64,000 nucleotides of DNA, from contig NC_134367.1 in the NCBI RefSeq assembly GCF_035582795.1, positions 6,434,062-6,498,061 of the forward strand, read 5' to 3'. Each line of letters begins with the position of its first letter. Position 1 is the stretch's first letter. Positions 32,221 through 44,148 of the stretch are shown here, one piece after another. Under the pieces are notes generated by a model. That model was not told the DNA's origin. It made no database searches and saw only the letters and a list, made by a program, of their open reading frames with translations. Source of the stretch: Mycteria americana (lineage: Eukaryota > Chordata > Aves > Ciconiiformes > Ciconiidae). The position numbers were made by a program, and so were the translations under genes.

Positions 32221-34362
32221 GGCAGTGAACTCTGACTGCAGAGGGAACGTGGAGCAGTGTGGACCACAGGGCTGGTGCTCAGTGCCGTGCAGATACTTGC
32301 ATCAGCTTTAAATAAGCTACCTGGCTTACCGGCAACCTCAGCAGCACACAGCTTTGAAATGCTTCTTTATACTCCTTTTTATTGTTCTTTAAATCTTTTA
32401 AAAGGGGGCTTTAGTGCCTGCTTTTTCATGAGCCACATTGAAGGGCTGCTCTCTGAAGTTTGTTACAATTTAGGATGTTGGTGAGCCCCTCCTCATTAGA
32501 CATAAATAGCCAGTGTGTGATCTTTTATGTTTTCCTCTTCCGTGCCTGCTTGGTTGAAACTCTCAGGCACTCAGTGCAGAAATGTCCATCCTGGTTTAAA
32601 ATGTTGCCTTTCCCCGTGCTGATGTGCTTGTTACTGTTCCTCTCCTAAAGGCTGTGGCCCCTACAGCTCAGCAGTAGTCTGGCTTTTATACGTGATCCTC
32701 ATCAGCTTCACGGCAAAGTCAGACAGTTTAATTAGCCTTTATCTTTTGCTTTGGAAGAGTGAGCCGAGGGTATGCCTATTAGTGCCATGAAGAGGTCTCA
32801 CGCAGCGGTATTCATTGCCTGCAGTATGACACACAGTCATAAGCATCCCTGAGAATTAGGATGGCGGAATTACAGCACATGAAGGGTACTCAGACCCGGT
32901 ATTTAGGGAGGGTTTGCACTTTGCGTGTATGCAGACTTACCGATCCATGTTATTAGTTTTACTCTTCTTGATATTTGCTATTCCTGAAAGATGGCAGCAA
33001 AAGCAAAACCTGATAGCAGTTGGCTTGTAGAGATAGTCTTCATTATAGACAGGTAGGAGAGAGCAGTAAGGACTTGGTGCTCGCAAAATCCAGATAACAG
33101 TGACTGTTCTTTAGACCCAGCTCAAGGATGAAGGAAACTTTCTGGGAAGCGTGTTTACTTCTGCGTGGGATGCAAAGTAAACACCTCGCTAACTGTATAC
33201 ATGCCATGCAACATTAAGAATTAAAATGAGAACTATTTTTCTCTGGTAACTTGGTGGAAAAGGGAATAAACAGTAGATTTAAGGTATGTAACAAGGGCAT
33301 ACTTACACATCAGATAGATAAGTAATATGTTGACATAGAAGAAATAGATCTTTTTGACTAAAGGGCAGATACCTCTAGCTCTAAGTCCTACTTTATGCAT
33401 ATGCTGCAGACAAAAATTACAGTAGGGAAAGTCCATGTCTGAGCACTCAGAATGGGGAAATGCCAAGATTATGGTTCTCAGAGCAGCTTTAATTCATGCC
33501 TCTCCTGTGTGTGACAAAACAGTCCTTCACTGTAAGAGCATGTGCCGATTTATCCATTAGACAGCAATGTTCTTTGGGATGGAGCACACCCACTTACTCT
33601 TATTTTTTAGAGACCTAACAACATACAGTGCTTTATATGTTAAAAATGCTGCTCTCAGGCTGAGTTAGTGGTGAATGGTCAGTGTTTCTGAAGAATAAAT
33701 CTCAAGGTCTCATACCAGGCACTGGGAAAAGTATGAACACACAGTGAATATGCTCTGTGAACACTTTGTTTTAAGCAGCTTAACTGTTGTCACAACAAAA
33801 AATTGTGTGGCAGGAGCATAAATTCTGTGGGCCAGCAATCAGCTACCTTTGCCAAGCTGTAATCAAAGCTTTTAGCTGATAAAATCTAAGGAATTTCCAT
33901 TCTATGAAATTTTATTTTTCAAAGTTTTGTAATTTTACCGAATCTGGCTGGATTTCCATAGAGATTCTGAAAAAAAAGACCCAACCTGCTGAGCCAAGTT
34001 TCAAATCTCCACTCCAAAATACAGCGACAAAAAAGCTCCTTCAAGAAAAGATTGCCAAAAATGTTTTTCTAGGCGCTATGTTTTCCCTGAGCTAACTCAT
34101 TTCCAGGAATGTCTGAGCCATTTTGGTTGAAACTGAAGAAATGTGTTCCTTAGTCATGCAAGAAAAAATGGAATGCAAAGAAAGTTCTGTAAATTTGCAA
34201 GCAACTGAAAATTGGGTCTTATAATGGGAAACGTTGGGCAACTTTAATGATAGGCAGTCCTACCAGCCCCACCTCTAACATAGTTAATCTACCATGGTAT
34301 TAATTTGCACTGAAAAATAATCTATTAGCTTCAGTGGCATTAACTCGGGAGTTGGCAGGGTC

Positions 34363-34829
34363 TCACAGAATCACAGAATCACAGAATCGTATAGGTTGGA
34401 AAAGACCTTTAAGAACATCGAGTCCAACCGTAAACCTAACACTACCAAGACCACCATTACACCATGTCCCTAAGCACCTCATCCAAACGTCCTTTAAATA
34501 CCTCCAGGGATGGTGACTCAACCACTTCCCTGGGCAGCCTGTTCCAATGCTTGATAACCCTTTCAGTGAAGTAAAATTTCCTAATATCCAGTCTAAACCT
34601 CCCCTGGTGCAACTTGAGGCCATTTCCTCTTGTCCTATGGCTTGTTACCTGGGAGAAGAGACCGACCCCCACCTCTCTACACCCTCCTTTCAGGCAGTTG
34701 TACAGAGCGATAAGGTCTCCCCTCAGCCTCCTTTTCTCCAGGCTAAACAATCCCAGCTCCCTCAGCCGCTCCTCATCAGACTTCTGCTCCAGACCCTTCA
34801 CCAGCTTCGTTGCCCTTCTCTGGACATGC
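34363..34829 (-). mobile_element. CR1 LINE, 5'-truncated 3' end
   Basis: On the minus strand this is the 3' terminal ~470 bp of a chicken-repeat-1 LINE. The + strand begins with three octamers tcacagaa (34363-34386), the complement of the typical CR1 3' repeats, followed by 'ggttggaaaagaccttta'. The minus-strand frame (stop at 34457) encodes the end of the reverse-transcriptase [23 protein letters not shown], ..., [22 protein letters not shown] and ending LDEVL-type sequence. This frame is open for about 124 codons, so the copy is not very old. The 5' truncation falls near 34829, after the complement of 'ctctggacatgc', as usual for CR1. It is non-autonomous, because endonuclease and RT core are missing. 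Confidence 0.95.
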
Positions 34830-35700
34830 AATGAAGTCTCCTCGTGGGCTGTAGCAGCTCCGGCATCCACTTCAACAGGTCAGGTCTTTGGCTGGTGATG
34901 AGTGAGGTGCCATCTCCAGCAGCACAGGAGAGCACGATGTGACTCCCACCTGTGTGCCGGGGACGCGTTGGAGAAGGCAACAACCATTTGTAAAAGATGA
35001 AACAAGGGCCACCACGGCCTGCAGGGCCTCTGGAGGCGTTGCAGATCAGAAGGCAGCGTGCCTCCAGGCACCGGCGTTTGGCAGGACTCTCCTTCCCCAC
35101 CCTTAGCCTCTTCAGAGGGGTAATTGGGTGTGCGTACTCTTCAGCTGAATTGGCACGGTCTGCACAGACGTTGCAGGCTGTAGGACACAGGGAGTGTGAG
35201 CCGAGAGAGGTTTGGGCCGTAGAGCGGGACTCCTCCAACGTGCCCGGGGTGCGGAGCCTGGCCTCCTCGCTGCGAGCGCTCCTGCACCTCAGCGCCCTTT
35301 TGCCGCATTGAGAGAGCCACTGTGGGCAACGGTGCTTCTGAAAAGGAGTATTTTTAGGCCAAACCCCCTTGTGTTTAAGAACAACAACCACATGAAATTA
35401 GCATTGAACCCCCCACACCCAAACTCTGCCCTGCATGGCTCCCAGCACGGCTACGCACTGCTGTCTGCGTCCCCTCGAGCTGAGGTAACAGGCAGCCACA
35501 ACGTGTGTCCAGGCACCATCCAAACCTCGGCGTGGGCAAAATCCGCACCCAGCCTCCTTGCCGAGGTGCAGCTGGAGTCAGTGAATGTGGAGAAAGAGAC
35601 TTTGGGCTCCCAAAAGCCTCCGGGGGAGGGTGTGAAGCTATGTAAAATGCAGGGCAAATGACCAGTCCTTCTGCCAAAATAAGCTGGGCGTACCTGGGTG
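34830..35700. other. GC-rich block of unknown nature next to CR1
   Basis: Directly past the CR1 truncation point the sequence turns GC-rich with many CpG. A minus-strand frame stays open from 35391 into the CR1 (197 codons). It has no domain I recognise and its N-terminal two thirds are Ser/Arg/Ala-rich. A plus-strand frame 35212-35661 is also open, as expected from composition. I cannot assign a function; an unlisted repeat, a regulatory island or chance are all possible. Confidence 0.4.
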
Positions 35701-37381
35701 ATAGGTGCATCCGGGGGCACGCTCTGCGGTGTTTTGGATACTCTGATGTCAGCCAGTGAAAAAAACGCTCGCTCGTTGTTACCTTCTCCTTCTTTACGTG
35801 ACTCAGAGCTGCTGGAGATGTTGGGCCCATTTAAAACCAGCCAGGAGAGTTGTTTTAACAGGTTTGTAAATTGGAGGAGCTGATGGGAAGCAGGCGGGGT
35901 TGCAAGTTACACTTGAGATCTGCTCCTGCATAGAAATCTTTCCCTCCTTCTGTGCGAAACACACGCTCTCTTATTTGAAGCTGCCTGAAGAAACGGCACT
36001 GCAGGGAGCGCGCTCCTTGTCGAGTTGTTTGCCGTTCACCGGGACGGGGCTCGGGGCCGAGCGGTCTGCTGCATGGTTTTATTATTTTAAGTTAAAACAA
36101 ACTGTTTTAGAGACAGATTTGAGTGCTGGGCAAAAGGCATCTTCACAGGCAGTTTTATTCCCCTCACTATTTCAACTTTGTTTAAGCTTTTTCCCGTGTC
36201 TTTTACTATCCCGGTGTTCCCATCCTTGGGAGCCAAGCAGCTTGAGAGCTGAAAGAGAAGTGTTGTCAGGAGGGTGATTAAAATAGGGATTGATGCAGCT
36301 GGGAGCCAGGGTTCAGTCACCTCTCTGGGCCTCTGCGTTAGCGTTATGTCAGCCGCAGTAGCTTTACCATACGCGCCGAGTTGATGCTTTTTTTATTCTC
36401 TGGCGCTGCCAGAAAATATTGACCCCGGAGTAGCCGCGCTGTGTAAGCAGTCAGCGGTGGAGGGCAGCGTGCTCTGCAAACCGTTTACGTTCCCTCTTTA
36501 ATTCGTCACTTAAGGGTCATATCTTTTTACATTTACATTTTTAAATTAGTTCAGTGTGCCCTGAGCTTCAGTTCCAGAATCCACGCTGAAAACTTCCCAA
36601 CTTTACGAGTTATTAAAAAAATTCCAAACCCCCCTCACTTAATTTACGTTCAGTATGCAGAACAACTTAAAGTTATGAGAAGGCTTCACTTTTTTATAAG
36701 GACACGAGTTTGGGGAGAGATTAGATTTTAGGGCTCATATGCAACATGGAACAATTGCCTATGCTTGGTCATCTCTTCAAAGAGGATACTGTCAAGTGAA
36801 ATTTCGCCCAAAATTTAAAAGAAAAAAAAAGAAAGTTTTGGCATAAAAACCAATCTGGTCAAAATAAAATGGTTTTTCCAACATAAATTCCATTAAAAGT
36901 AAAGCCAGACTCAGCAAATGCTTGAGATCTCCCATATGGACTGAAGAATAGTTTTACATTAGAGCACAATGCAGTTTTTTGGAGTGCATTTGAGACTGCT
37001 CCTGTTTTGGAAGCCTGCTCATGTCTTGTTTGAATGACGATTTAGACTGTATGTAGCAAAAAGCAATGTTAGCATATCTGGAACATCAGCATAAAGGCGG
37101 TCTGTTAGAAGAAATGTTTCTTTTTAAAGAGAACAAAACACTCCTACGCTATGCCATTTTTTTTTTTCTTTCTTTAATTCTCATGTCAGAAAGCTTTGAA
37201 GACCAGCTCTCTGTGGCCAGATGAGTAAGGCAGGGATGTAGGAGGATGGTTTAGTGGCTGATGTATTTGAACGTGGGTCCTCCAGGTGTGTCATCTGCCT
37301 CTGACATCTTTGTGACGTTCGTGCATTTGAAAATCCCTCTAAGCAGATGCCCAGACTTACTGATAGCAGTGGAAACTGGGT

Positions 37382-37450
37382 ACCTCTTTCTCTCGGCCTC
37401 AGTTCCCCTTGTGTGAAGTGTGAATAGCGGCACTACCCTACCCCAGGGAT
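37382..37450 (-). mobile_element. MIR-like relic (antisense)
   Basis: 'cctctttctctcggcctcagttcccc' followed by 'gtgtgaagtgtgaatagcggcactaccctacc' is the order of an antisense MIR (cctctctgggcctcagtttcccc, then tgtaaaatggggataatagcactacctacc). Strongly diverged. Confidence 0.45.
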
Positions 37451-37567
37451 GACATCAATATAGGAAGATGGTGAAAATAGAGGTGTTTGTTTATCAGTTA
37501 TGTTTATAAGGCATGTTCCCATCCAACGTATATCCTAATATGAGTCAGAAAGTCTCAGTTTCCCTTG

Positions 37568-37603
37568 ATAAATGGAAATATCTTTTTTTTATTTTATTTT
37601 ATT
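37568..37603 (+). repeat. (TTTTA)n-type low-complexity tract
   Basis: A run of T followed by four copies of attttatttt-type units. Confidence 0.7.
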
Positions 37604-40600
37604 TCATATTATTCCATCCTCAAGAAGGAAAGAAGTGGGCTTTTTTTTCTGTCCCGTTAGCTTTGAGCTCCATATATTGCTGCTCCGTATTTGTAGTTGT
37701 AGTACGTATACGTAGTTGTTCCAGACCCCAATTCCTTCAATTCCTTGAAGGCATTGCAGGAGGTAAAGGTGGCTTGTAGGAGTGAGCCTCTCATTAAATC
37801 AGCCCTTACTCAGAGCTAAATACCTGGTGCTGCTTTCAGAGAATGGCAAGTACCAGACTCTTCTAGTCCCTGCTTAGGAGCTTTACCCTAGTACAGCCCA
37901 GAGACATGAAAACCAGACAAAATAGAAAGTCTGAAAAGATGAAACTCCTGGATGGATAGATACTCTTTCCACATTTCTTTTGTACCACTGACTGTTGAAT
38001 GATTGCAATGCATATGCTTTATCAACCGTACTTTTTCTGACTTTGGGGAGTGAATCAGCCACTTTTGTGCAGCCGAGGGGAGGAAGCTTTACAGCCGGTG
38101 CAGTTGCCTCCGTGCGCGCGTGTCTTGAGGGGTAGGGAAGGCAGGCATCCTTAACCAAACATTTGCAACCTGCTGTTTTAGCTGGAATAGGAAAACCAGC
38201 TTGACAAGAATGAACGGCTTCGCCAAGCGACATTCAGGGGAGGTTGGTGGGATTTTAAACAAATCTCCTTAAGCAAGCATGAAAACAAGCTATTTAGCAC
38301 TCATTAATGTCTCAGGTTAAACTCTTGAATAATTTGTCATGGTTAGGCTCTTTTGGTTTCATTGGTGTTTTTCTAGTGACTAACGAGATGACAGCTACAC
38401 ATGCTCCTCGGTATGCCACTGTTCACAATAGTGTTTAAAGTTGTGTATTTGTTATTGATGTCATTAAAGTGATGGATTTGAGCTTGGTTTCTGAGGCAGC
38501 CGACTGGGTGGTTAGGACTAATTTCTAGCAATGGTTTTGGAGGTTGAAACCAAAGTGTGTATAAAAGGAAATGTTTCTTCTTTTAAGCAAATAATTTGAA
38601 CCCAGATGAATGAAATTTAAGCAAGTGGGCATCAACTCTGAGTTAATTTTGACATAGTTGTCTGGAAATCATCACCAATTAAAATATTTTTATGAGCTCG
38701 AATGTAGTATTGTCTTTCGGTGCTTATGTAAGAGAGGAACAAACTGCTTGTTTAACCCCAGCCTTGAGACTACTGGCCAGAATATATGACTGAAGTCATA
38801 GCCATCTGGAGCTGCGGGGAGGGCATGGGCCTTGGCAAACCTCACTTTGTGGGAGCAAGGCCATTTCCCTATCTGAACTGAAAAATACGTAAATTCGAGC
38901 AGATCACTCGCACCCGACAGGATGTGCAGCTCATTTGAAAATGAATCTCACCAAACACATTTTGACATTTTCAGACAATAATTACTAATAGAAAAGATGG
39001 ACATGGCTGTTTGTATCCACCTCTGTAGTAAGGGAACATTTCTCTAGCACGGGGACTCCTGCAAAAGTCCTGCAGAAGTCAGTGTGAGTCTTGGATGGGC
39101 AAAGAGGACATGAGCAGCTTTGGAGCCTGGAAATCCTAGTTCAGACGAAAATGAATCCCTGGGTTGTTATAATCAGGTTCTTTCATGTGCTCTTCCAGGC
39201 TGAACAGCTAGCAAGATAGTTCCTTAATTTGTACAAACACCTTTCACACCTGCACATGAAGAAAACCTTTGATGCCAACTGCTTGATGGAACAAGACGAG
39301 TATGTGCAGAAGCAAAAGGATACACACCACGCTCAAATATTTTTATAGCTTTTTAGACTCTGCACATTTAAAATAATAATTAATACCCTGCCTGATGGGG
39401 AGGAGCAGTCTCTGTATTGTGAATTTGGCATTTTCATGAGAGCACCATTGTTTTTTGTTGTTTTTACATTGCAAAGAGAGTTGAAATGTTGAAGACTTGA
39501 GTATAAATATCTGTTGCTGTATTTCCAACCACAGTCTCCTTCAATGAGACAGACTTTTAACATTTAAATTTTTCTTATTGGTGTTTATTGAGGTTTTTGC
39601 ATTTTCTTTTATTATGCTATATGCCTACATATGCATATATATACGTAATAGTACTGCATGCTTATGAAACATCCTATCTTGAGGTTTTGTTTTCCATTCC
39701 ATAATTATCATCATTCGATTCTTGTGCAGTAGCATACTTCTATTATTCGGGCTCCAAACACTGTAGACAGATGTTCAAATATTTCAACACAAACAAAACT
39801 GTTTATATTTAACTTACAGAATCATTATAGCTTTGGTATGTACGCATGGAATTTGCCCTACTGTGAAGTGTTAACACTAGACCTGTGCACCACTTCAGTC
39901 TGAAGGAAGGTAGACCTGAAATTGCACTTAATTTCAGCCTCCAGTTGAGTCCATACCGAGAAAATTTCAGGGCTTAGACGCATGATCAAGTTACAGGGGA
40001 TGTCTGTGTTTCCACATGTCAGCTGAGCCACAGCAGCTGCCTGGTAGGTGTTCTTGGCCCCCCATAAATGTAAGTTGATTTGATTTAGCTTAGCCCTCAA
40101 TAAAAGAGGCTTAAGATAAGTAGAATCGCGGCACACTTGCCACAGGCAGAGAGCACATGCGCAGATGGTTACCATCCAGGTCCGGGACACGGTAACCCAT
40201 TCCACCCTGGGAACTGCCTATCTGTATGGTCCTGTACTGGCAATAGTCAAGCCAATTTTTTGATCAGCATTTATATTCTCTTTTAAAAATTAGTTGTTGA
40301 ATCCCTTAACATAGCTGGGTTTGTTGGCTTGCATAAAAATAGTTTGCCAGTTCTCCTTTCTCAGCCCCACAAGCACTATTGCTGACCAGACAAAAGCAGT
40401 GGAAACCGTGTTCATGTTATTTTGAGGGACTCATTCGAAACAGAAATGATTTTATTTCTCAGCCTGGCTGGGGAGACACTTCTTTAGAGAGACTTTGACA
40501 GGTATTTTAGGCCCCAAATTTTGCCAGTCTTGACTTTTCAGGTATTCTGGATATGGAACAATACCTTGCATTTGTTTACCTTGAACTCTGTAATTCCCAC

Positions 40601-41199
40601 AGTCTATAATATTTAGTGTATAGCAACCAAGAGCTGATTTAAGAAATTTGCTTCTGAAATCCCCTGTGGCCTCCTTTGCTTGCTGACTAGGGCAAAGTTG
40701 CAACACTTCTCTGGGACATAGGCAACGAGCACGATCGTGAGCTCCGTGCGAGAAAGTGAGACTGCACCGTGAGTGTGGGCAGACTATCAGTCGGGCTCAG
40801 TAAGTCATAGCTTAGCATGGCTTTTGGCTTTCGGTGTGAATGATAACTCATTTAGTCGTTTCAACTCAGAGTGAGTTATCTAAACTTGTACCTCTGGATT
40901 TATAACAACATGTCCTTAATCTGCTCTTCCTTAACATGTTACGACCCTCCTTAGACAAGGGATTTGAGAAAGTAGTGAGTTTGGTTTTTCCACTTTCTGC
41001 AGCCCCTTTGAACAGGCAGGATTTCCAGTTCCTTAACTCGCAATCCTCTGGGCCATTCCTCTACTCCGTCTGCAATGGTCTAGCAAGTGGTGTCTGTTCC
41101 TTTACTAACCTTTTGGTGTCCCTAACAACATTTGATTCTTATTATATGTAAATATGGACAATCCATGGATGTTCATAAACATGCATGGCCACGGGGAAG

Positions 41200-41840
41200 C
41201 TCCCGTCTTTTCCCTCTGGATTAAGACAAGATTTTTGTAAGGGAGGAAAAGAGAAGAAGGTGGGTCAGCTTGGGGCATTTCCCTGAGCTCCTTCCTGAGC
41301 TCAGGGGGACTTTGCATTCAGCATTTCTCACGGCCACGTCCAGTGGAGGAAGCTGATAGCAGAACCTACCACAAATACAGTAGGAAAGGCAGAAGGTGTC
41401 AGGGTGGAGGCATCTGCTGTAAGCACCTTAGCCTCCCTGCAGGTCTCCAGGGAAATCTGTAAGCCCTGTAGACCGGCATGACACTGCTTAGGGAGGGCAT
41501 GTTGCTTCGCCTTGCACACCCTCTAGCAGGAGAAATCCCAGGGGCTGGGAGACCTGAGGGCTCCTTGGGCATCCTCTTCCAGCCACGGCTGTGCCGTCTG
41601 GGCAGGACACCATTCCCCAGCGCTCCTCTAAGCAGCATCAGTCTAAACGAGTTGGCTTAGCAGAGTTCTGCTCCAAATTGGCAGTAGCTGTGGTCGAAGA
41701 TGAGTGATTACCAGCAGAGAGAGGCCAGGCATGATAGCCTGGTCAGCTGGCACAGCTGCAACGTGAAGAGGCCGTGTGAACACAGCCCCGACTGTGTGGG
41801 GCTCGGTTACCTGCCATGCTGATGGCACGTCCAAGCTTCG
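41200..41840. other. GC-moderate block, no gene recognised
   Basis: Higher GC than the surrounding intron with overlapping open frames of 60-80 codons on both strands (for example 41399-41638 minus, 41478-41660 plus). No known domain and no consistent splice sites were seen. Confidence 0.3.
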
Positions 41841-43412
41841 TGATGAACAGGAGGGGCTGTGAAGTGGACAGTGACCAGGTTTCGGTTAAACGTCTTGCCG
41901 AGATCAGCTTCTGCTTTGGGAATGGAAAGGGAGCTCCAAAAAAGTCAGTTCCCATTAGCTGAGCACCTAAGCAAGATTTATTTTTTAAAGCGTTATTTAA
42001 AAATTTATAGAGTTTGTTAGGGAAAAAAATCTTAGTCCGAGTGAGCTCTACGACAGTGTCAGAAAACCCTGAAAACAGAGGCTTTTCCTGGAAACGTTGA
42101 CAGTGTACTAGCCATAAACCTGCTGCTGCAAGACCTAGTTGGTCATTTCTCCCCCAAGGGGGGAAAAATAATTGCGATCTATTAGAGGGGAGAAAGCCTC
42201 CAGGCTGCTTTAATCTGGAATTCTGCAGCCTGACATTAATAAGAAGAACTTTTTTTTTGCCAGTGTTTGGCCAATTCATTTCTACATTACAGACAGTAAT
42301 AAATTGTCAAGTTGTTTGTGAAAAGTTTGGCTCGATGCATTTCTAAATGCAAGAGCAGTCACTGTGAAATCCCATTTCACTTTGGCTCACAGCATTGCAA
42401 TGATCTTTTTTGTTGTCTTTTGTAATTAATAACTTACTTTCCTGTCACTTCTCCACGCTGCCCATATAAATATTTCTGAAATGGAGCCTCTCATATTTGC
42501 TAACCTCGTCTTTCGTTAGCAACAGCGAACACATGGGAGTCATTTGGGATGCCAGGTGTGTTCCTCTGTGTGTTACTGTCCAGCATGTCCCTCCCGTTCA
42601 TTGAAGGGCTGGTGTAGAAAAGCTCAGGTAGAAAAGAAAAGCTGTGGAAATAGAATTCTCTCCTGCTGCTCCACACGTGTTGGCCAGGGTGCAACCACAG
42701 AGTAAAGGGTACCCGGTACAGCCGAGAAATAACTAACTTCTCCAGTAGCATAGCCATCTCTAAAGGCTTACAGTTCACAGAGAAGCAGAGCAGATTACTA
42801 AAACTGTAATTTTTGAGAAAGTAGACTTAACTGTCTAGTGCTATTACAGCTAAAGCAATGAAAGGTTAGTGAATGGGAGGAGGTAAAAGCACCCAAAATA
42901 CATGTACCCAATGCTAAGAGAAGGAGGGAAAAATAAGATGAATGGAAGACATCAAAGCAGAAATGTTTACTCGCCTCTGTTGCTTTGTTTTCTGGAGGAA
43001 GCCGCCAGAAAATAAAAAAGAGGAAGACAAAAAAATGGATTAGGTTTGTAAGGAATCAGACATGGAAAAAGGCAGGGAAAGAAATATGTGAATACTATTT
43101 ATTTGTGCTGCTAGCTGATAAATTGTTTCCCTCTTAGTTCCTCCATTAAAAGCCAAGGATCCAGCATGTTTTGAATGATCATATTAATCACATTGATTTA
43201 AGTTCAGTAATCCCTAAGACATGGGACAGAGCATAACCTAGAGTGCTCTAGAACCTGCTAATAAACTCTGAGCGGTGCTGATGGGAGGGGAATGATGTCT
43301 AACAAGCCCATAATTTCAAGATCAACTGATGAAATGTCCCATGAAATTGTTATTTTCAGTGTTGGCAATTTCCTGTAGACCTCGGTACAGGGCAGATAGA
43401 CTCCTTTCCCCC

Positions 43413-44148
43413 CTTGAGAGGATTTTGGCTCTCCAAAAGTGTTACCCATTAATTTTGGAGTATTATGAGTCATGTATTTAACACACTTTCTCCCTAGTCT
43501 GACATGGACAAGAGAGTCCAAACCTGCACATAGTAGTTGGGTAAACAGGCATCCAGTGTGTTCAGGTACAGGGAAAAAAGCTTTACAGGTTCCATCTTAA
43601 AGAACTAAGATGAGTGGAAATCCCCATCAAGATAAGGAACCAACAGTCTGTGCCGTTTCTGAAAAGACCAAGGGAACACTGGAGTTTTCCAAAGTTTTGC
43701 CTTCAGGGTGCGGCATAAAACTAAGGTTGTTATCATTTGTGGTCAGAGTACATTGTACTTTCACCAGCACATTAATGTTGGCCCACGAATGCCAGCCGTT
43801 ATAACCACACGTGCAGGAGTTTTCACTGCTCCTTCATATGATTAGCACATTTTTATATGACTGCCGAGTTCCTAACTTTTGTGCAAAGTCCCCAAATTAC
43901 CTGGTGTTATTCATTGGCGAGGACACCAATTTTTGCTGGTCAGTTGTAAAGCACTGGCACTTGTTTTTATTACTAAGCTAAGACTGACTTCTTATACATA
44001 AGTCATGGGCCTGCCTATTGAGCAGGTCTCTATGCAGGTTTGGTCTCACTTGTCCATGTCAGACTGGGAAGAAAGTGTGTTAAATGTATTACTTGTAATA
44101 CTTCAAAATTAATGGGTAATACTTTTGGAGAGCCAAAATCTTCTCGAG
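43413..44148. repeat. Large imperfect inverted repeat: two ~120-bp arms around a ~500-bp loop
   Basis: Arm 1 (43413-43533) read on the minus strand and arm 2 (44030-44148) read on the plus strand share the blocks 'gcaggtttgg', 'cttgtccatgtcagact', 'gaaagtgtgttaaat', 'caaaattaatgggtaa' and 'acttttggagagccaaaat' in the same order with no obvious gaps. By eye there are about 15-16 mismatches in 120 positions (roughly 87% identity). Beyond the arms similarity fades. The loop (43534-44029) has no coding sequence that I recognise. It may be two oppositely inserted copies of one short repeat, a fold-back transposon, or an inverted local duplication. Confidence 0.85.

Noticed and set aside
34457..34870. 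137-codon minus-strand open frame as a gene
   Set aside because: It is the C-terminal end of the CR1 reverse-transcriptase ORF, not a host gene.
36311..36350. Possible antisense MIR fragment ('cagtcacctctctgggcctctgcg')
   Set aside because: Match is too short and does not continue into the following MIR block.
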